Below are positions 34,494 to 47,659 of a stretch of 64,000 nucleotides of DNA, piece by piece. Numbering within the stretch: the stretch's first letter is position 1; each line of letters begins with the position of its first letter. Source of the stretch: Pinus tabuliformis (lineage: Eukaryota; Streptophyta; Pinopsida; Pinales; Pinaceae); the NCBI GenBank assembly GCA_031772625.1, contig CM062813.1, positions 761,732,720-761,796,719 on the forward strand. Reading direction: 5' to 3'. The translations under genes and the position numbers were made by a program. The notes beneath the pieces were generated by a model, which saw only the letters and a program-made list of their open reading frames with translations, did not search any database and was not told where the DNA came from.

Positions 34494-36230
34494 AACAATG
34501 GAAAGAAACGATGAAGTATAAACTAATGAATCTCGATGTCTAGAATCTAGTGTGCAATGGGTACACCAAGTTTCCTCCATCACACAAGGAAATGAAAAGG
34601 AATAGTAAGGCTTTGAGTAAAATATTTTTTAGAATATATGATTCAAAATTAAATAAGGTTATGCATTATACATATTGAAAGAAAGTGTGTGATAAGATAC
34701 AAGAAATCCATGAAGAAATCCCAAAGAGGGAATTACTAGGTAATCCTATATCTAACAATGTGTCCAAAATGACAGATGGAGTTGTTGATTCAAAAGAAGA
34801 CATGTTAGAAGAATTTTTTGATCTTAGCATAAAACTTAATCTTGCTTTGAAAAAGATTGTTAATCTTAAGGATAAGTTACAGGATTATGATAACAAGGAT
34901 CATGCTGGTATGGTATCTAACCAATATTGTGAAGGTATTAAAGCTAAGGTCGTCTCTCTAAGAGCAAATCTTGAAAAATCAAATAAGTGGAATGAAGAAC
35001 TACTTCAAGCATTTGAAGAAGAAGATAATAGGTTGAAAGAAGAAATTCTCAAATAAAAACAACAAATGGAGGAAGGAAGAAAGGTTGAAGAAATTATGAA
35101 GAAGCAATATCTAGAAAAGGAAAAGCAATATCATGTTGAGGTAAACATCCTAAAATGAAAATTAGAAGAAAAAGATAAACATTTGCGATTTCAAGATAGT
35201 ACTAAGATTTTGGATAATATGCTTAGTAGTCAAAGGTCTCCTGCCATCAAATTTGGTCTTGGTTTTCATGAAACTGTTGAAGGAGAATATAGTTCACAAG
35301 CTGAGGGAAGGAATTCTAATGTAAAATCTGAAATGCTCAACAAAAAAATAGGAAGTCAACCTCATCAACAGCCAAGGAAAGTAAATCTTCAAAGGAAATC
35401 ATTTACTCTTAACTATAGAAGTGTTAATCGATTTTATCCTCTAATCAATAATGTTGAATGTTCTATATGTCATAATTATGGACATGTTTCAGCCAATTGC
35501 ATAAGTAGAATGTTTCAAGCTAATAACCAACTCATAGAAATATCATCATCTTCCAGGTACTTTAAGGGATATTGTTTTTCTTGCAATATGTTTTGTCACA
35601 AAGTCATTGATTGAATTAGAAGGAATATGAAACATATAAGATGTTATGCTTGTAACAAGTTTGGGCATGGAGCAAAAGAATGCAGGAACAAGTCTATGGA
35701 TTGCTGCAGACAACATGGTAAGCAACTAGATAAGAACATTAATGTCAGAAGACCTGAAAAAGATGGATCCACCAACATTTCTCATAATAAGCAGGAAGAA
35801 GAAGAACAAATAAGGTGTGGTCTTGCTCTCTACTCATTTGAATTTGAAGATGAATGGTACATAGATAGTGGATTCTCTCATCACATGATTGGAGATAAGA
35901 GTAAAATGGAGTCTCTCAGGAAAAACCAACGTGGTAATTTTTTTCTTGGAACTAATGTTTCAAAAAAAGTACTAGGACAAGGTAAAACCATAATTAATAA
36001 AACTAGAGGAGCAACTGATGCTTTATTAGTTCAAGGGCTAAAGAAAAATATTCTAAGTGTAGGTCAAATGGAAGATAAGGGAAATATAATTATATTTGCA
36101 TCAACCAAGTGTAAGGTTATGAATGAAGTAACTGGAAATGTCATAGCAAGAGGATATAGAAATATAGACTTAGTATATGTGTTTGAAGAACGAAATTCTC
36201 ATAGATATGAGAAAGATTCAGACTCAAAGT
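34494..36230 (+). pseudogene. Fossil gag module 2 and protease region of the Sirevirus-like element
   Basis: Continuation of a second gag module whose first residues lie left of the LINE (about 27690-27787). It shows a QQWKETMKYKL start typical of Copia gag, a long coiled coil (IVNLKDKLQDYDN, LRANLEKSNKWNEELL; about 34800-35150), and three knuckle-like motifs: CSICHNYGHVSANC (~35460), a less complete CFSCNMFCHK (~35575) and CYACNKFGHGAKEC (~35645). The aspartic protease start DEWYIDSGFSHHMIGD lies near 35850, followed by LSVGQMEDKGN (~36055). Similarity ends near 36230, and no RT or integrase follows. Broken in a few places. Extended coiled-coil gag proteins with several knuckles are a Sirevirus feature. 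Confidence 0.82.
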
Positions 36231-37931
36231 AAAAGAAGATGGTGCCCATTGCAGTCCATTATTCTTAAATGAATACTTCTAACAATGTCTGCAGAAGTGG
36301 CGAGAGGTACTTGACATCATGAAAATATAAGATGATTATCAGGTCCTCAAAATCAGTGATGTATAATCTCATGGGGAGTAATACATGTTTTGTCTTGATG
36401 ATGATTCCCATGATTATTTTTTATTTTCTTGTTTCTACTGACAGTAAACATGAACATTATGTATAGGCACAGGGGGAGATGAATGTGTGAAATTTTAGTA
36501 TTTCACTTTATATATGTGGATCCTATAAAGAAAATTCATGTATATACGCGAGTTATGAACTGAACAATCGTGTATATCTTTGTATGATGAAGAAACAGTA
36601 GGACGGACTCAGGAAAAGGGTTTGATATGTTTCAGCCAATTATTTTTTGACTTTCTAGTTTTGTTGGTTGATGATTATAGTCTATTGATGCTATTTAGAA
36701 GTGATTTTGGCCTTTCTAAGTTATTGATACCTTGATGGATGAGTAATTGGTGAAGATACATTAAATTTCTTACTAATAAATGAGATGATATGATCAGATC
36801 TAACAATGAACAATTGGCACAAGTTCAGGGGGAACATTTGCTATGATTCTAATAATGCATTGTTAGAATTATGTTTTCTTTATAATTCCTTCATACATAA
36901 TGATGCTTATCAATGGTGATGTTTCTTATGTTGTTGAATTTATTGAATGATGATGCATGAGTTTTTAATCATGCTTGATACTTATCAATTGTGGAAAGAA
37001 CATGTAGATCTTGTTGATAATGTTGTTATCATGGATGAGTAGTTGATTATGATATCTGATTGAGTTGCATATTGGTGAAATAAGTTCTTGATGAAGTGGA
37101 GTTGGTTTGATAATTCTTAATGTATGAAGAATTTGGGCCAAGTGCATGATGTTTCTAAGACATGGTTATTGATATGCTACTACTACATCTGCTGGATAAT
37201 ACTTGGAAACATGGCATATTTTGATGATGTTGAAGAATGATGCTACACTGCTCTATATTAATTTATGATGATATGCTTGGTCCTCACTTATGATGTTATT
37301 GCTACATACCTGGTCACGTGTTGATGATATTGAAGCTACATTGTCTTATCTTACATAATGATGATGAGTTGTTGCTGACAGATGCTTATGGTGCAGATCA
37401 TATGTGGTGTATGATAGTTTCTAATGATTATCATGATATTATTGAGGTTATTTTGTCTTGGTTGTACATTTCATATATGTCATTTGATATAAATTTCATG
37501 ACGCACTCATTGTAAAAGTCAGTCATGTATGGACTATTATGGTCAAGTCTTTCTGGTATGTAATTTGTAACCCCACTTTGATTGGGAGATTGATGTAATA
37601 ATGAATTCAAATATGTAAACCCACTATGATTGGGTGATTAATGTAATTTTGAGTGATTGTTGATAGGACAAGTCATATGAGTCATGTACTTCATTGTACA
37701 TCCTTCAAAAATTTCAACATGTGCTCAGGGGGAGCATGGTCAGTCTTCAATGTTCATACTCATCAATCCAAATCTACAGAAGCATTCATTCAGCATTGGT
37801 CAACCCTTTTCCCTTGATGTAAAAGGGGGAGAGTAAGTTGGTATTTGAAGAGATTGGTGATTATCTTGATGTGTTTTACACATATATGTAGCTGGTGGTG
37901 ACCAAAAACCAAAGTGGTTTCCATCAAGTCC
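36231..37931 (+). promoter_or_regulatory. 3' non-coding region with repeated polypurine tracts
   Basis: About 1.7 kb without coding. Purine tracts of the AGGGGGAGA type occur at 36471-36479, 36827-36834, 37727-37733 and 37821-37832, besides the one next to the LTR. Repeated polypurine tracts upstream of the 3' LTR are established for Sireviruses. A ~50-bp unit (AACCCCACTTTGATTGGGAGATT) is repeated twice at about 37567-37655. Confidence 0.7.
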
Positions 37932-37943
37932 AAAGGGGGAGAT
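37932..37943 (+). promoter_or_regulatory. Polypurine tract next to the 3' LTR
   Basis: AAAGGGGGAGAT directly precedes TGTTAGC, the LTR start; primes plus-strand synthesis. Confidence 0.88.
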
Positions 37944-40094
37944 TGTTAGCATTATGACTGATATGATTTCCTTGATGGCAACTTACTTGATGAGTTTTCC
38001 TTTGATGGAAACCAACTTGATACAGATGTCAACAGGATGTGTCTACAAATGTGATAGAGAGTTTGGACAAAGGGATAACGGTTCAGAGGCAAAGGAATGA
38101 CAAAGATGAAATTTGAAGAAGTATATGAGGGTTATGTTAATCAAAGTTGCACACATGTGTGGGTATGAAGAAGAAAAGGCACATACAATTTCCACACGAT
38201 GGTATTCTAAATACCAAGCGTACTTACCATAGTATTTTACTATGGTATTAATCTTAGTAACAGATATTTGATCCTGTCTAAGAAAACCATTAGTTGAAGT
38301 ATGGTTTTGACCTGTGGTATTGGATAAGGGCTCAACTATATAAGGAGATGAAGATCAAAGTGATACGAGGTATGCAAGTGATGAATATTTTACGAGTTGT
38401 TAGATCTAAAGAAAATACACATGTAATGGGTTGTTAATTATTTGCTTGATCTAAAACTAAGTATGCACCTGGGAATTTGATGATAGATCAGATCCAATAG
38501 ATCCAAGATGACAATATTTATTATGAGGTGATTTGATATGTGTTGTAAGTGTCTTGACGCATGATCTTTCTGTGTATGTCGAATTCTGGGTATGTCGGAA
38601 GTTCTATGATGCAACGAAGTTTTGTGCTAGTAAATGCAGATCTGTACGCGAGTTTTATAGCCCGATGGTCACATATACTAACAGGTTTGATTATGGTAAG
38701 TTGCGTATATATTCTAATCTATACGTGGTTTGTTTCCTGAAAAGCATGCATACACGTAGATATGCTTTGAGGAAAGTGCGTGCATAAACTAGGGTTTTGA
38801 GGAAAAGTATGTTTGATCAGTTTAATAAGTCTTGTTGTGTTTCTGTTGTCTGTCAATGAAGTCTTCTTGATGATCTGGGCTTAACAGTAATGTTTAAAAG
38901 ATGAATTGACTAATTTAAGAATGTTGAAGATGTTGTTTGTGATTGAAGTTCAGTGAAGGTTTTGTGATTTTTTCAGAATGATGCAGTGGATCTATGTATG
39001 AGTTTGTATTTATTTCAGAGTAACAGTCATTCAATTTTTAAGATTCTGTGGTTTAAGATATGTACATGGGTATGTTTCATGGAAAGCGCGTACACACATG
39101 GGTTTACTACTGTAGAGTAGCGCATATATTTTGATATATAGTTGATCAGGGTTTACAGTGACAAAATATGGTTTTGTGTGTATGTTGATTAGTATTCTGG
39201 TTACTATGGTCTGACTGTTATGTTTGTTTAAGTTGATTGATCTAGGTTTCCGTTGATTCGTTGATTCGGTTGATTCAATGATTGGGTTTCACTTGATGAT
39301 TGATTCAGTTGGGTCATAGATTGGTTGTTTCAATTTATGATTGAGTGATTTGTTGTAGAGATCAATTTCAGTTTTGATGTGTTTTGGGCTTAAATGTTGG
39401 TAGTGGGTCCAGTTTGAAAATTTGATGAAACGTGGCCTACAAGTTGTGATGTTTTATAGCAGTTGAATCCAGTATGAAAATTTATGAAATGTGGTCCACA
39501 TAGGTGTTGAGGGTTGGAGCCTTCAGTAAGGGAGTTGAAGCTTCCTTCCAGTGATAGCTGGTAAAATGGATCAAGGGTTTGGATCTCCCTTCTGGAGGGT
39601 GTCGTAAATGAGATCAGTGGATTGGAGCTCCCTTCTAGTAGGAGCTGGAGAACGAGCAAAGGTTGTAGCCTTCTACAAGTGGGTGCCTGTGTGTTGTTAT
39701 GAGTCTACTCCAGTACAAGATTCTAAGAAGTTTTTCTTTATATTAAAAAGAAGACAGAGACAACAACAACCGTTGTTTTTCCCACATTTGGTTTCACCTT
39801 AAATCGTGGTGTTAATGTGTGTTTATTATGTGTGATGGTTTATTATTTTCTTACTGCACATGGTTACTATTTATATAATGTTGAATGAAGTATTGATGCA
39901 CTGGCTTAAGATGAACAATAGATGAATTAACTGAAAAATATGTTTTATTAGATATACTCTAGTTATATGAATAACAGTCGCATACACATGAGGGTTCCCT
40001 TCAGTAAAGTCATGTACAAAATCAAGATATGAAATTGAAAAGTTTAAATGTTTGAAAATATTGATTCACCCCCCCTTAAGTATTTTTCCCAACA
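37944..40094 (+). repeat. 3' LTR of the Sirevirus-like element
   Basis: Direct repeat of 24292-26393, TGTTAGC...CCAACA, TATA-like box at 38337-38343, minisatellite at about 39505-39660. Clearly diverged from the 5' LTR. Confidence 0.9.
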
Positions 40095-40819
40095 ATTTCA
40101 ACAAAACCACACACCAAAACGACTCATGCTAAGCCAACTAACAAGTCACGATTACTTTTACGTCAACACATTCTATGTCAAGTGAGTTTGATGGTTTAAT
40201 TCATCCATGTAACTGTACACCTACCAAGATGATGTGATTCAAATACCCTTAATACTCTACACTCTTGCAAGAGTTTTAAACATAAAAAACAAGGTTTGAG
40301 ACAACCGTTCATTTATTCTACTACATGCTACCAAGGAATTGAATTGGACAACTCTTTGATTAGCTGATAATTGCTAGTGCTACCTTCGTCTCCTAGCATA
40401 CATACAATACTTTATTTTTTTGGGTATTTGTAAATTCCTTTTCTTAGTATCGAGTTTTTCTCTCAGTATTCAAAATGATCAGAATGAAAAAATTAAAGTT
40501 TTTGAATCACAAACCCAGTAGCTCTCCATTATTTGTTAGAGAATTAGGTATTCACAACACCCACTATCCATTTGACTTCCTAGACATCTGACAACAAGAT
40601 TTACATTGCCATAATGAGTCAAATTACCTCTTCCTTCTAGTTCAATCATTGTTATATCAAGAAATTTTTCCCTCTTTATGAATTTCCCGAATTCATTAGC
40701 TGGTTCTGAAATTATTTTCTTCCTCAAAAGGGTTTGGCAATTTCTATAAAGAGTGAGAATATTTTTCAAGTAGCTCACAATTTCATTTGTAGTGCCTTCC
40801 ATTTCCCACTGCTGACAAT
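40095..40819. other. Intergenic DNA, possible N-terminal debris of copy B
   Basis: No gene recognised. A 97-codon minus-strand frame at 40536-40829 lies opposite the direction of copy B and has no recognisable domain. Confidence 0.5.
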
Positions 40820-43006
40820 TTGCAACCATTCTGTGATGAAAACCTAGTTCAAGTTTTTAGAACTCTGCCTCAAACTCATAAAGAAAATTTGTTTAAGTTG
40901 ATATTATCCTCAGTATCTCAAGTTCCTCCACCAACCCCTCATCATAATTTAACATCATTCTTTGATATTTCTCAACATATCCTGAATTTCATTCTCTCTA
41001 TTCTAGGTGAGGACAATACTAAAGTAGTGGATGGAAAAGCTTTACGTTTTCTTAGTTTGGTGTTACAACCAGACATTACCCTAGATACACCAACCTACTT
41101 GGTTCAATCAATCAATTTTCAATTTCAAAATTTTGTTAGATGTTTTAGATATCCTTCAATTCTAGTTCATTTATTTCTCTATATGTGTGTTGGCAAGTTC
41201 AACCATGTAAACTAAAGTATGCTATATGCACAAAGTCGTCTAAAATCAACGATTGATTGAATGAGTTTAATTAGAAAGGAAGAGAAAAATGAAGGCTTTT
41301 CTCATTATTTGTCCTCTTTTATGTATGTGGCTTTTACTAATATAAATGATCAAGTTCCTTCTCGAATTATTCCTAAGGAAAAGGAGTAGTTACAACTTAG
41401 TAAGGACACGAGAGTGGGAGATTAGTTCCTTTTTGAAAATTACACAAAGATATGACTATATGGAGCATAAATACAACCTTATCGCCTTCTAGTATTCTTT
41501 CCAATGAGGATTATAGAATTTATAAGACAAATTTTAAGTGTTTATTAAATACATTTTGTCTCTAGGCATAAGGAGTGCAAGTTTAAACTTGAGAAGTCTA
41601 TGGAACCCTTTATTGTTAATACTAGAGAGGTTTTCAAACAGATAGAAGATATGATGAAAGAGTTGAATTTTGCAAAAGGTGAAGCTTGGAAATATGATCC
41701 TTATCATATTATCTCTGATAGAAGAGTGAATGTTGGCTCAGGGCCTTATATTCATGACAGTAAGCTAGAGCTAGAGAAGTTAGCAAATCAAGAAGCTTGG
41801 GTTAACAATCCATTGGGTCAACCTTCAATTGAAATCTTAGGGGAGCAATAAATTGTTATTGAAACTCCTACAATGAAAGAAAAGAGCTTAAAAATGCCTA
41901 TCTCAGAGTAATCAAATGTTGAGATGGAAGATTAGTAAGTAGAAAAGAGGAATAAGATTCAAGAGGAAGATGATATTGAAAATATAAATATCACATTGAG
42001 GGAACAACCTTCACAACAACCTGATTTTGAAATGCAGCTAGAGAATCCTAAATGGATAAATCCTTCCTCTACTTCTTCTAAGATGATAGATTGTCCCATT
42101 GGGAAGATTCCATCTCAAATAGAAATTTTACAAAATAGTTATCAACAAATTACAGAGAAGAGCCTAAACAAAACAAAAGATATGACCTCACAATTGTCAA
42201 CACAGTCCACTGCAGATTATTAAACAAGACTACTTTCAGCAATGGACTTGGAAATAAATAATCTAAATTTGTCATTGGTCCATCCCGATTTTCAATAAAT
42301 ACTGGTAGGGTTAGATTAAAAATCCATAAACTTGTCTATCGATATAAATGAAATCCCTATGCTGGAGAGGTAATTTATAGTGATCTTACCAAAAGTACCA
42401 TAATAGTAACTGAAGAAGAAAGTTTCTTGAAAAAACTACTAATTAGTTGAAGCAAGAAAAAGTAAATTTCAGGGCCAAACATGTCTAGTTGGATGAATAT
42501 AAAAATTTGATAATCAAATTCGGGATTGATCCAACTGATGGAGAAGCAATTAAGGTTATATTATAAAAAACTGAAGTGGAAGTGCAGTCTTTGAGGAAAA
42601 AAACGAATATGTTAGGTTTTGAACATGTTCAGACATCAAATCTTTTCCAAGTAGAAATGGAGAAAGAACAGTTGATGGAACAACTTATACAAAGGAATAG
42701 TGAAGTCACCAGCTTGTAAAAGAAGATTCAGGATTCAGAGAATTACTTTCAAAGCCAAGTTTTCATTCCTCCCATTTTTGTTTACATGGATTCCCAAGAT
42801 CCTTCAAAGAATCTATCCAAAGTATTAGATGATCCTAATCTCTCTGAAGTTGAATTGAGAAAAACATAGGGTACTTTAGCAAGCAAGAGCACAATTAAAT
42901 ATTAAAGAAATTCTACTTATCTTGGAAAATGAAAGAAATGAAAAGCTCATACAAGAAAATAATGTTTCTTTGAAAGAGATTAATAAACTCAAAGAAAAAT
43001 TGAAGG
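40820..43006 (+). pseudogene. Fossil copy B of the LTR-embedded ORF family, adjoining the Gypsy insertion
   Basis: Plus-strand fossil homologous to the ORFs in the giant LTRs but much more diverged. Matches in order: FFDISQHILNFILSILG (~40960-41010), FRYPSILVHLFLY (~41145-41185), a GDxFLF/YxTKI/FFPMRI stretch (~41425-41520), EPFIVNTREV (~41603), YDPYHIISDRR and GPYIHDSKLELEKLANQEAWV (~41690-41805), then K/E-rich coiled-coil sequence up to 43006. The 20.3-kb Gypsy element inserted at 43006/43007, duplicating GAAGG. Nothing recognisable of B continues beyond 63329. Broken in many places. No LTR ends were recognised for its own parent element. Product function unknown. Confidence 0.72.
43002..43006. 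repeat. Left target-site duplication of the giant Gypsy element
   Basis: GAAGG, identical to 63325-63329. Confidence 0.9.
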
Positions 43007-43638
43007 TGTTATCTCTCAGAAGTCTTCCCTAGAAGTTATAAAAAGAAGGAATAATCCGAGGTAACCACAAACCTAATCTTTTAGACTCAAGTTCTAGCCA
43101 ACCTAAGTCCAGAGAGGGCTCTCTCTTTATAATTTAACTTTGTTTTGGGTGGGATTTCAGGCTAGTTCTTAGTGCTCATGATGTTTTGATTTTGATTGGG
43201 TGGTGGACTTATGGGAACAGATGGGTAGAGCAAGCCTTCAGGCCATTGGGCTATGGAGTCAATCAAAGAGTGGCTTAACTGGAGTAGATCAATTACTAAA
43301 GGAGGAGTTCACAGGGCAGGCTAGCATAGCAAAAAGCAAATCTGCAGGTTCAAATGGATGAGGTAGTCCTAACCAGGGTAAAAGGGCAATGAAGAATCCT
43401 TAAACTGGGATCAAGATGAAGAACAGAAGGAGATCAATAGCAAAGGGCAACTAAGAATCCTTTACTATGGACCAAAGGGGGGAAACTACGGAAGTAAGGG
43501 AGCAATTAAGAATTCCCAGACTAAGATAGTTTAGCAGAAAACAGTGAGAAAGTAAACAGTCAAGACAGAGAGCATTAAAGCTAATTCTGAAATATCATTC
43601 CTTGTTTACTATTCAGATTTCATAGAGAAACATGTGAA

Positions 43639-43646
43639 TATTTATA
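43639..43646 (-). promoter_or_regulatory. TATA-like box in the 3' LTR
   Basis: TATAAATA on minus, downstream of the LTR ORF; same site at 57164-57171 in the other LTR. If it drives transcription, the ORF lies in U3. Confidence 0.4.
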
Positions 43647-44128
43647 AACATGAAGAGAAAACAGTAATAAACATGAAGAGATAATACTTATTTGATTTCC
43701 ACTATGCACAAGAATCCTATGAAATGTCTTTAACTTTATTCCATGATCCAGCAAGCCAATCCAGTCTTGATTACAATAGCTCCTTAACTTGATATGAAAT
43801 GTCTGCAGAAATGTATTTTAATCCACCCTAATTACTTCGAAATGTGAATTATTTATACAAAATATCTCATAACAGTTTGAGAATTATTCTAGGAAATCAA
43901 AAATATCTTCAAGCATGAAGATAGAGACAGATGGAAAATTGCTTCTTGTTATCCCTTTTATTGTGATTGTGTTGGCTGTTGTAGCTCACATTTGGCTCTT
44001 TCAATTGCTTTATATCTGTGTGCTGGAATGATTTTATGTCTTTAACCTACTGATACTCTTTACCTGTTACACTTTGACCCTGTTTCATTTGTTTTACCTG
44101 GCTGCCATATGGATTTACTACAGTAACT

Positions 44129-47100
44129 TTATAGTAAATCTGTTAATTTTACCCACCATTCATCTTCAGGTAATTTTATCTTCAACATCTTTCTATATGT
44201 CTCATCCGCTTCAATGTACTTGGCAAAATTTGGCTTGTTGACAAACAGGTGCTTTACCTCATGCTCTAGGAAGAACAGATTTTCCAAATTATCATACAAT
44301 ACCTTTCCTGTGGGCAAAGATTTTACCCCTAAAGTACTAGCTTGGTTGTTGGCCAACTTGTTTAGTCTTTCAACATAGTCCTCTTGGGTCATAAGCTTGT
44401 CATGGATGACCATAGGACTGGGGAGGCCTTTTTCCCTCAAAATATCAAACTTTGTCATGAATCTATCAATATCAGCTTGCATGCTTTGGCATTTCTTCTC
44501 AAGATTGAGCATAAGGTTCCTTTTAGTAATAATCTTCTTGATTTCTATGATGGTTCCTGTTTTATCTTCTATGTCCAATTCATCCAGCTGATACCTGTTC
44601 TTGTTGTTCAAGAATTTTATCAGTTGGTTGGCCTCCTCAGGCTTGTCTCCCAGATCTCCTCTTGTCTTTTGAATTGCTTTGGTGGCCACTTTCACCAGTT
44701 CAGTCTGCTCAAAAATTACTTGAATTGATGGCCAAACATCATTGACAGAGTCAATGATGTTGGACCAGAGCATCTCCTTTATTTTTCCTAGTGGCTGTTG
44801 CAATGTTAAGTCCTTTTCAAGGATTTTTATCCTTTCACCCATTCTTTAACTCTTTTGAGCTTCTTCTTTCTACTATATTTGTGCAAGCTTGAAGTCAATT
44901 TCCAAACTTGACACTTGTTCTCTAAGCCTTTTAAGCTCTGTAGCCTAGATGGTCATTTCCTCCATGGATTTTACTAATTCAGCTGTCTTCTCTGTAGATG
45001 TACCTACACTTGTAGATGTACCTTTGACTGGCATGGCTGTAGCTGGTGGAACTGTTGGTGCTAAGGAGGCAGCCAATGTAGAGGGCACTGTTGTAGAGAC
45101 TATAGGAATGACATTTTGTGGAGTGGTGGCCAACTCACTCTGTTTAGACTGAATCAATTTGTCTAGCTCTTTCTTTGTTTCTTTTAATTGATCATTTAGC
45201 TTAAGGACTAAGTCCATAAGCTCCTCCTGTTCCTTCTGGGTTTCTAGTACTTCAGCTATTTGTGGATGATGCAGATGAGGGATTTTGAGCTGTTTTTTCA
45301 AGGCAGCTATGTCATCATTTTTCTTTTTGATTAGCTTTTCTGCAGCCTTTACATCCTTGGGATCATGCCCCAACTCTATGATTAAGTCCTCTAAGGACTT
45401 TATCCTGGTATCCTTGGCCTGTGAAGAGGCCTTTTCTAGTTGGAATTGCACTGATATATTATTCAGCGAATTTTGTAGTTGATGTGCTGCAATGGCCTTG
45501 CTGGTCAATGTGGAATAGACCATTTCTCCGGTCTGTTTGTGCAATTCTATTTGGTCGATAGGATGTATATCCTTTGCCAGCACCTCAAAATCTGTCTTCA
45601 AGTAATCTGCTATAGACCTGGGCTACTGTGTGGTAGGCTTCATGAAAGTCATTTGCATCTTACCTTCTTTTACATCAAAGGCTGACATTAGCCTTGTTTG
45701 ATTAGTGGGAGCCATTTTAAGGTATTGTGCATAGCTCTGGGCCTTCAACCTTTCATTTCTGGCCTTTATCTCTTTGTATTTCTCTCTAATGTCCTAGTCC
45801 TGGCTAGTTGGAGCCCTGAATGAGGATACTTCCACGCTCTGTTGTCTTTCCAGCATTTGAGCCTGTGTAGTGGAAGGTTCTTGTGTTCCTCCAGAGGGAG
45901 TGGCCTACCTGCTCTCTGCCCTTTTTGTACCTGTGGTTCCAGCTATTTCCTCTATAAACTCTTGTTCTGAAAAAGGATTTAACCTTTTCCTTTTGACATA
46001 AGTCTATGCAATAGGTCTGCTAGAAGGAGTGGCCTCTTCCCTATCTCTTTTAGGATTATTATCCTCATTTAGAGGAGTTTGTACAATACGAGGAGTACTC
46101 ATGATGTGTTATGGCTGAGCCAACTCTTCTGATATGTCTGGTTGCTTTAATTCTTCTTACTCTTAAGGTCCTTCTTCTGCTTGTTGCTCACTATGTTCCT
46201 ATGTTTCCCTTTGGGATTGGGATTCTCCTGGCACCTGTACAAAGGAATCTTCATCAAGTCTCCTTTCTAGATAAATCAACGCATTATTGACAACAACTTT
46301 TGTGCTATCTCTGTCTACTAAAGTGTTCTCCACCCATTCTAATTGATTTGCATATTATTCTATCTGAGTAATTCTGTGGTGGATATAGGAAGACAATTTG
46401 TTCTTTTGTCTTCTATTGCAAATGAAGTCAAAGGGTTCATATGTCTATATGAAGCTTTGTTTCAATTTGAGCCTTTGAAGGATTTCTTCTGCTTCTCTTC
46501 CAGCTTCTCTACTGTTGCATATAAAGGGGCCAAGCTGGTCTTTTATTCTGAGTTGAGCTTTCTTCTTGGCCTTTACAAAATGTACCTCATCTAAATTAAT
46601 TATTTTCCTGTAGTACTCTAGAGCAAACAATCTCATGGGGAGGTATCTTGGTAGTTTGTAGGGTGCTAACTCACAACCATATATCTTGATTTCAATGTGA
46701 TTTTGGTATAAATACCAGTCTCCCACTTTGTGTTATTTAGACAACTGTAGGACCCTCCTGATATCTGCATTGATCCTGGGGGGAGGACTTCCTAACAACA
46801 TAGTTGCCACTGGGTGCACAAAAAGATCTATGAAATCTATATAAGTATATGGAGAGTCATATTGGTGGATTAATGGGGTCCAGAAGATTACTGATCTTGG
46901 GTTGCCTCTAGTATCAAGCTTCTGAAGTGTGAATGGAAATTTATTAGCTTGATAGTATAGGAAAAGATGATATAAAACTGATGAGTACTTGAATACTCTT
47001 TCATTGTCCATTCTCATGAATTGATCATGCATTTTATCTGCAATGAATTTGGCATAATCAAACATGATGGCAGGGGGCTGTCCAGGAGTGTAAATAATAG

Positions 47101-47659
47101 ATATCATTGATATAATTTCTCAGCCAAGTTTAGAGAATATGGTCAACATGTATGGGGGAGGGTCCTTTGGAATGTATTTCTCTTCCATAATGAAGGTCTG
47201 GAATAATTAAGAAAGTTTGATGGAGGTGATTCTAGGGAATCTATCAAGCAGGTATCCAACAGAAATGGGGGTCAATTTTTGCCCTAGTTGCAACTGTAGT
47301 ATTTCATTGATGGATTCAGCAGTGATGGTGAATGATACAATATGGTCAAGATTCATCACTGCTCTTTGGCTGGGACTATAGTTCATATGGCAATAGTGGA
47401 CAATTTCAGGGAAAATATGAACTCTAGGGAATTGGTACTTGGACAAATTTGATTCCCAAAGACCTATTTTGTCTACGTGGTTTAAGTACTGGTCCCTGTA
47501 CCTGCATAATAACTTCAATGGGGATTCATGGATAGAGGTGTCTTTAATTTGGAAGTCTTTGTCTGCCAAAGGGAGATGGTCTAAGTCCTGGTGGGGAGTG
47601 GTAATTGGTCGGACATCCATTACAACTGGAGCAGTCATCCTTGGTTCTTGTGGATTCAA
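44129..47659 (-). pseudogene. LTR-embedded ORF, copy C
   Basis: Fossil of an uncharacterised large protein coded in sense inside the 3' LTR. Begins MNPQEPRM near 47659. N-terminal part: ESPLKLLCRYRDQYLNH, NYSPSQRAVM and ESINEILQLQ. Middle: VFKYSSVLYHLFLYYQ, VGDWYLYQNH, IYGCELAPY, LFALEYYR and LGPFICNSREAG. Then an S/T/P/Q-rich linker, a coiled coil (YSTLTSKAIAAHQLQNSL, LEDLIIELG), a P/T/A-rich stretch, a second helical part, and a C-terminus with HLFVNKPNFAKY and PEDEWWVKL. No catalytic motif, signal peptide or membrane segment was recognised. The INEILQL segment loosely recalls plant retroelement accessory ('plant mobile') domains, but I cannot assign it. Broken in several places. Confidence 0.8.

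Larger units (their letters stand above)
24292..40094 (+). mobile_element. Sirevirus-like Ty1/Copia element, non-autonomous in appearance, with nested LINE
   Basis: Fossil Copia element on plus: LTR 24292-26393, initiator-Met-type primer site, two successive gag modules, a protease region, a 1.7-kb non-coding tail with five polypurine tracts, LTR 37944-40094. Multiple polypurine tracts upstream of the 3' LTR and a gag with several zinc knuckles are known Sirevirus traits. No RT, RNase H or integrase is visible between the protease and the 3' LTR, so this copy depended on partners or lost pol. The LTRs differ at about 15 of the first ~120 aligned bases (hand count), so it is old, clearly older than the Gypsy element to its right. 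No matching target duplication is visible (GTTAT left, ATTTC right). The coding parts are broken many times. A LINE occupies 27788-34480. Confidence 0.85.

Noticed and set aside
40536-40829. 97-codon minus-strand frame left of copy B
   Set aside because: No recognisable domain, opposite to copy B; the neighbouring B fossil is on plus.
44384-45482. Several plus-strand frames opposite the LTR ORF (also 57934-59018)
   Set aside because: Shadows of the minus-strand coding fossil.
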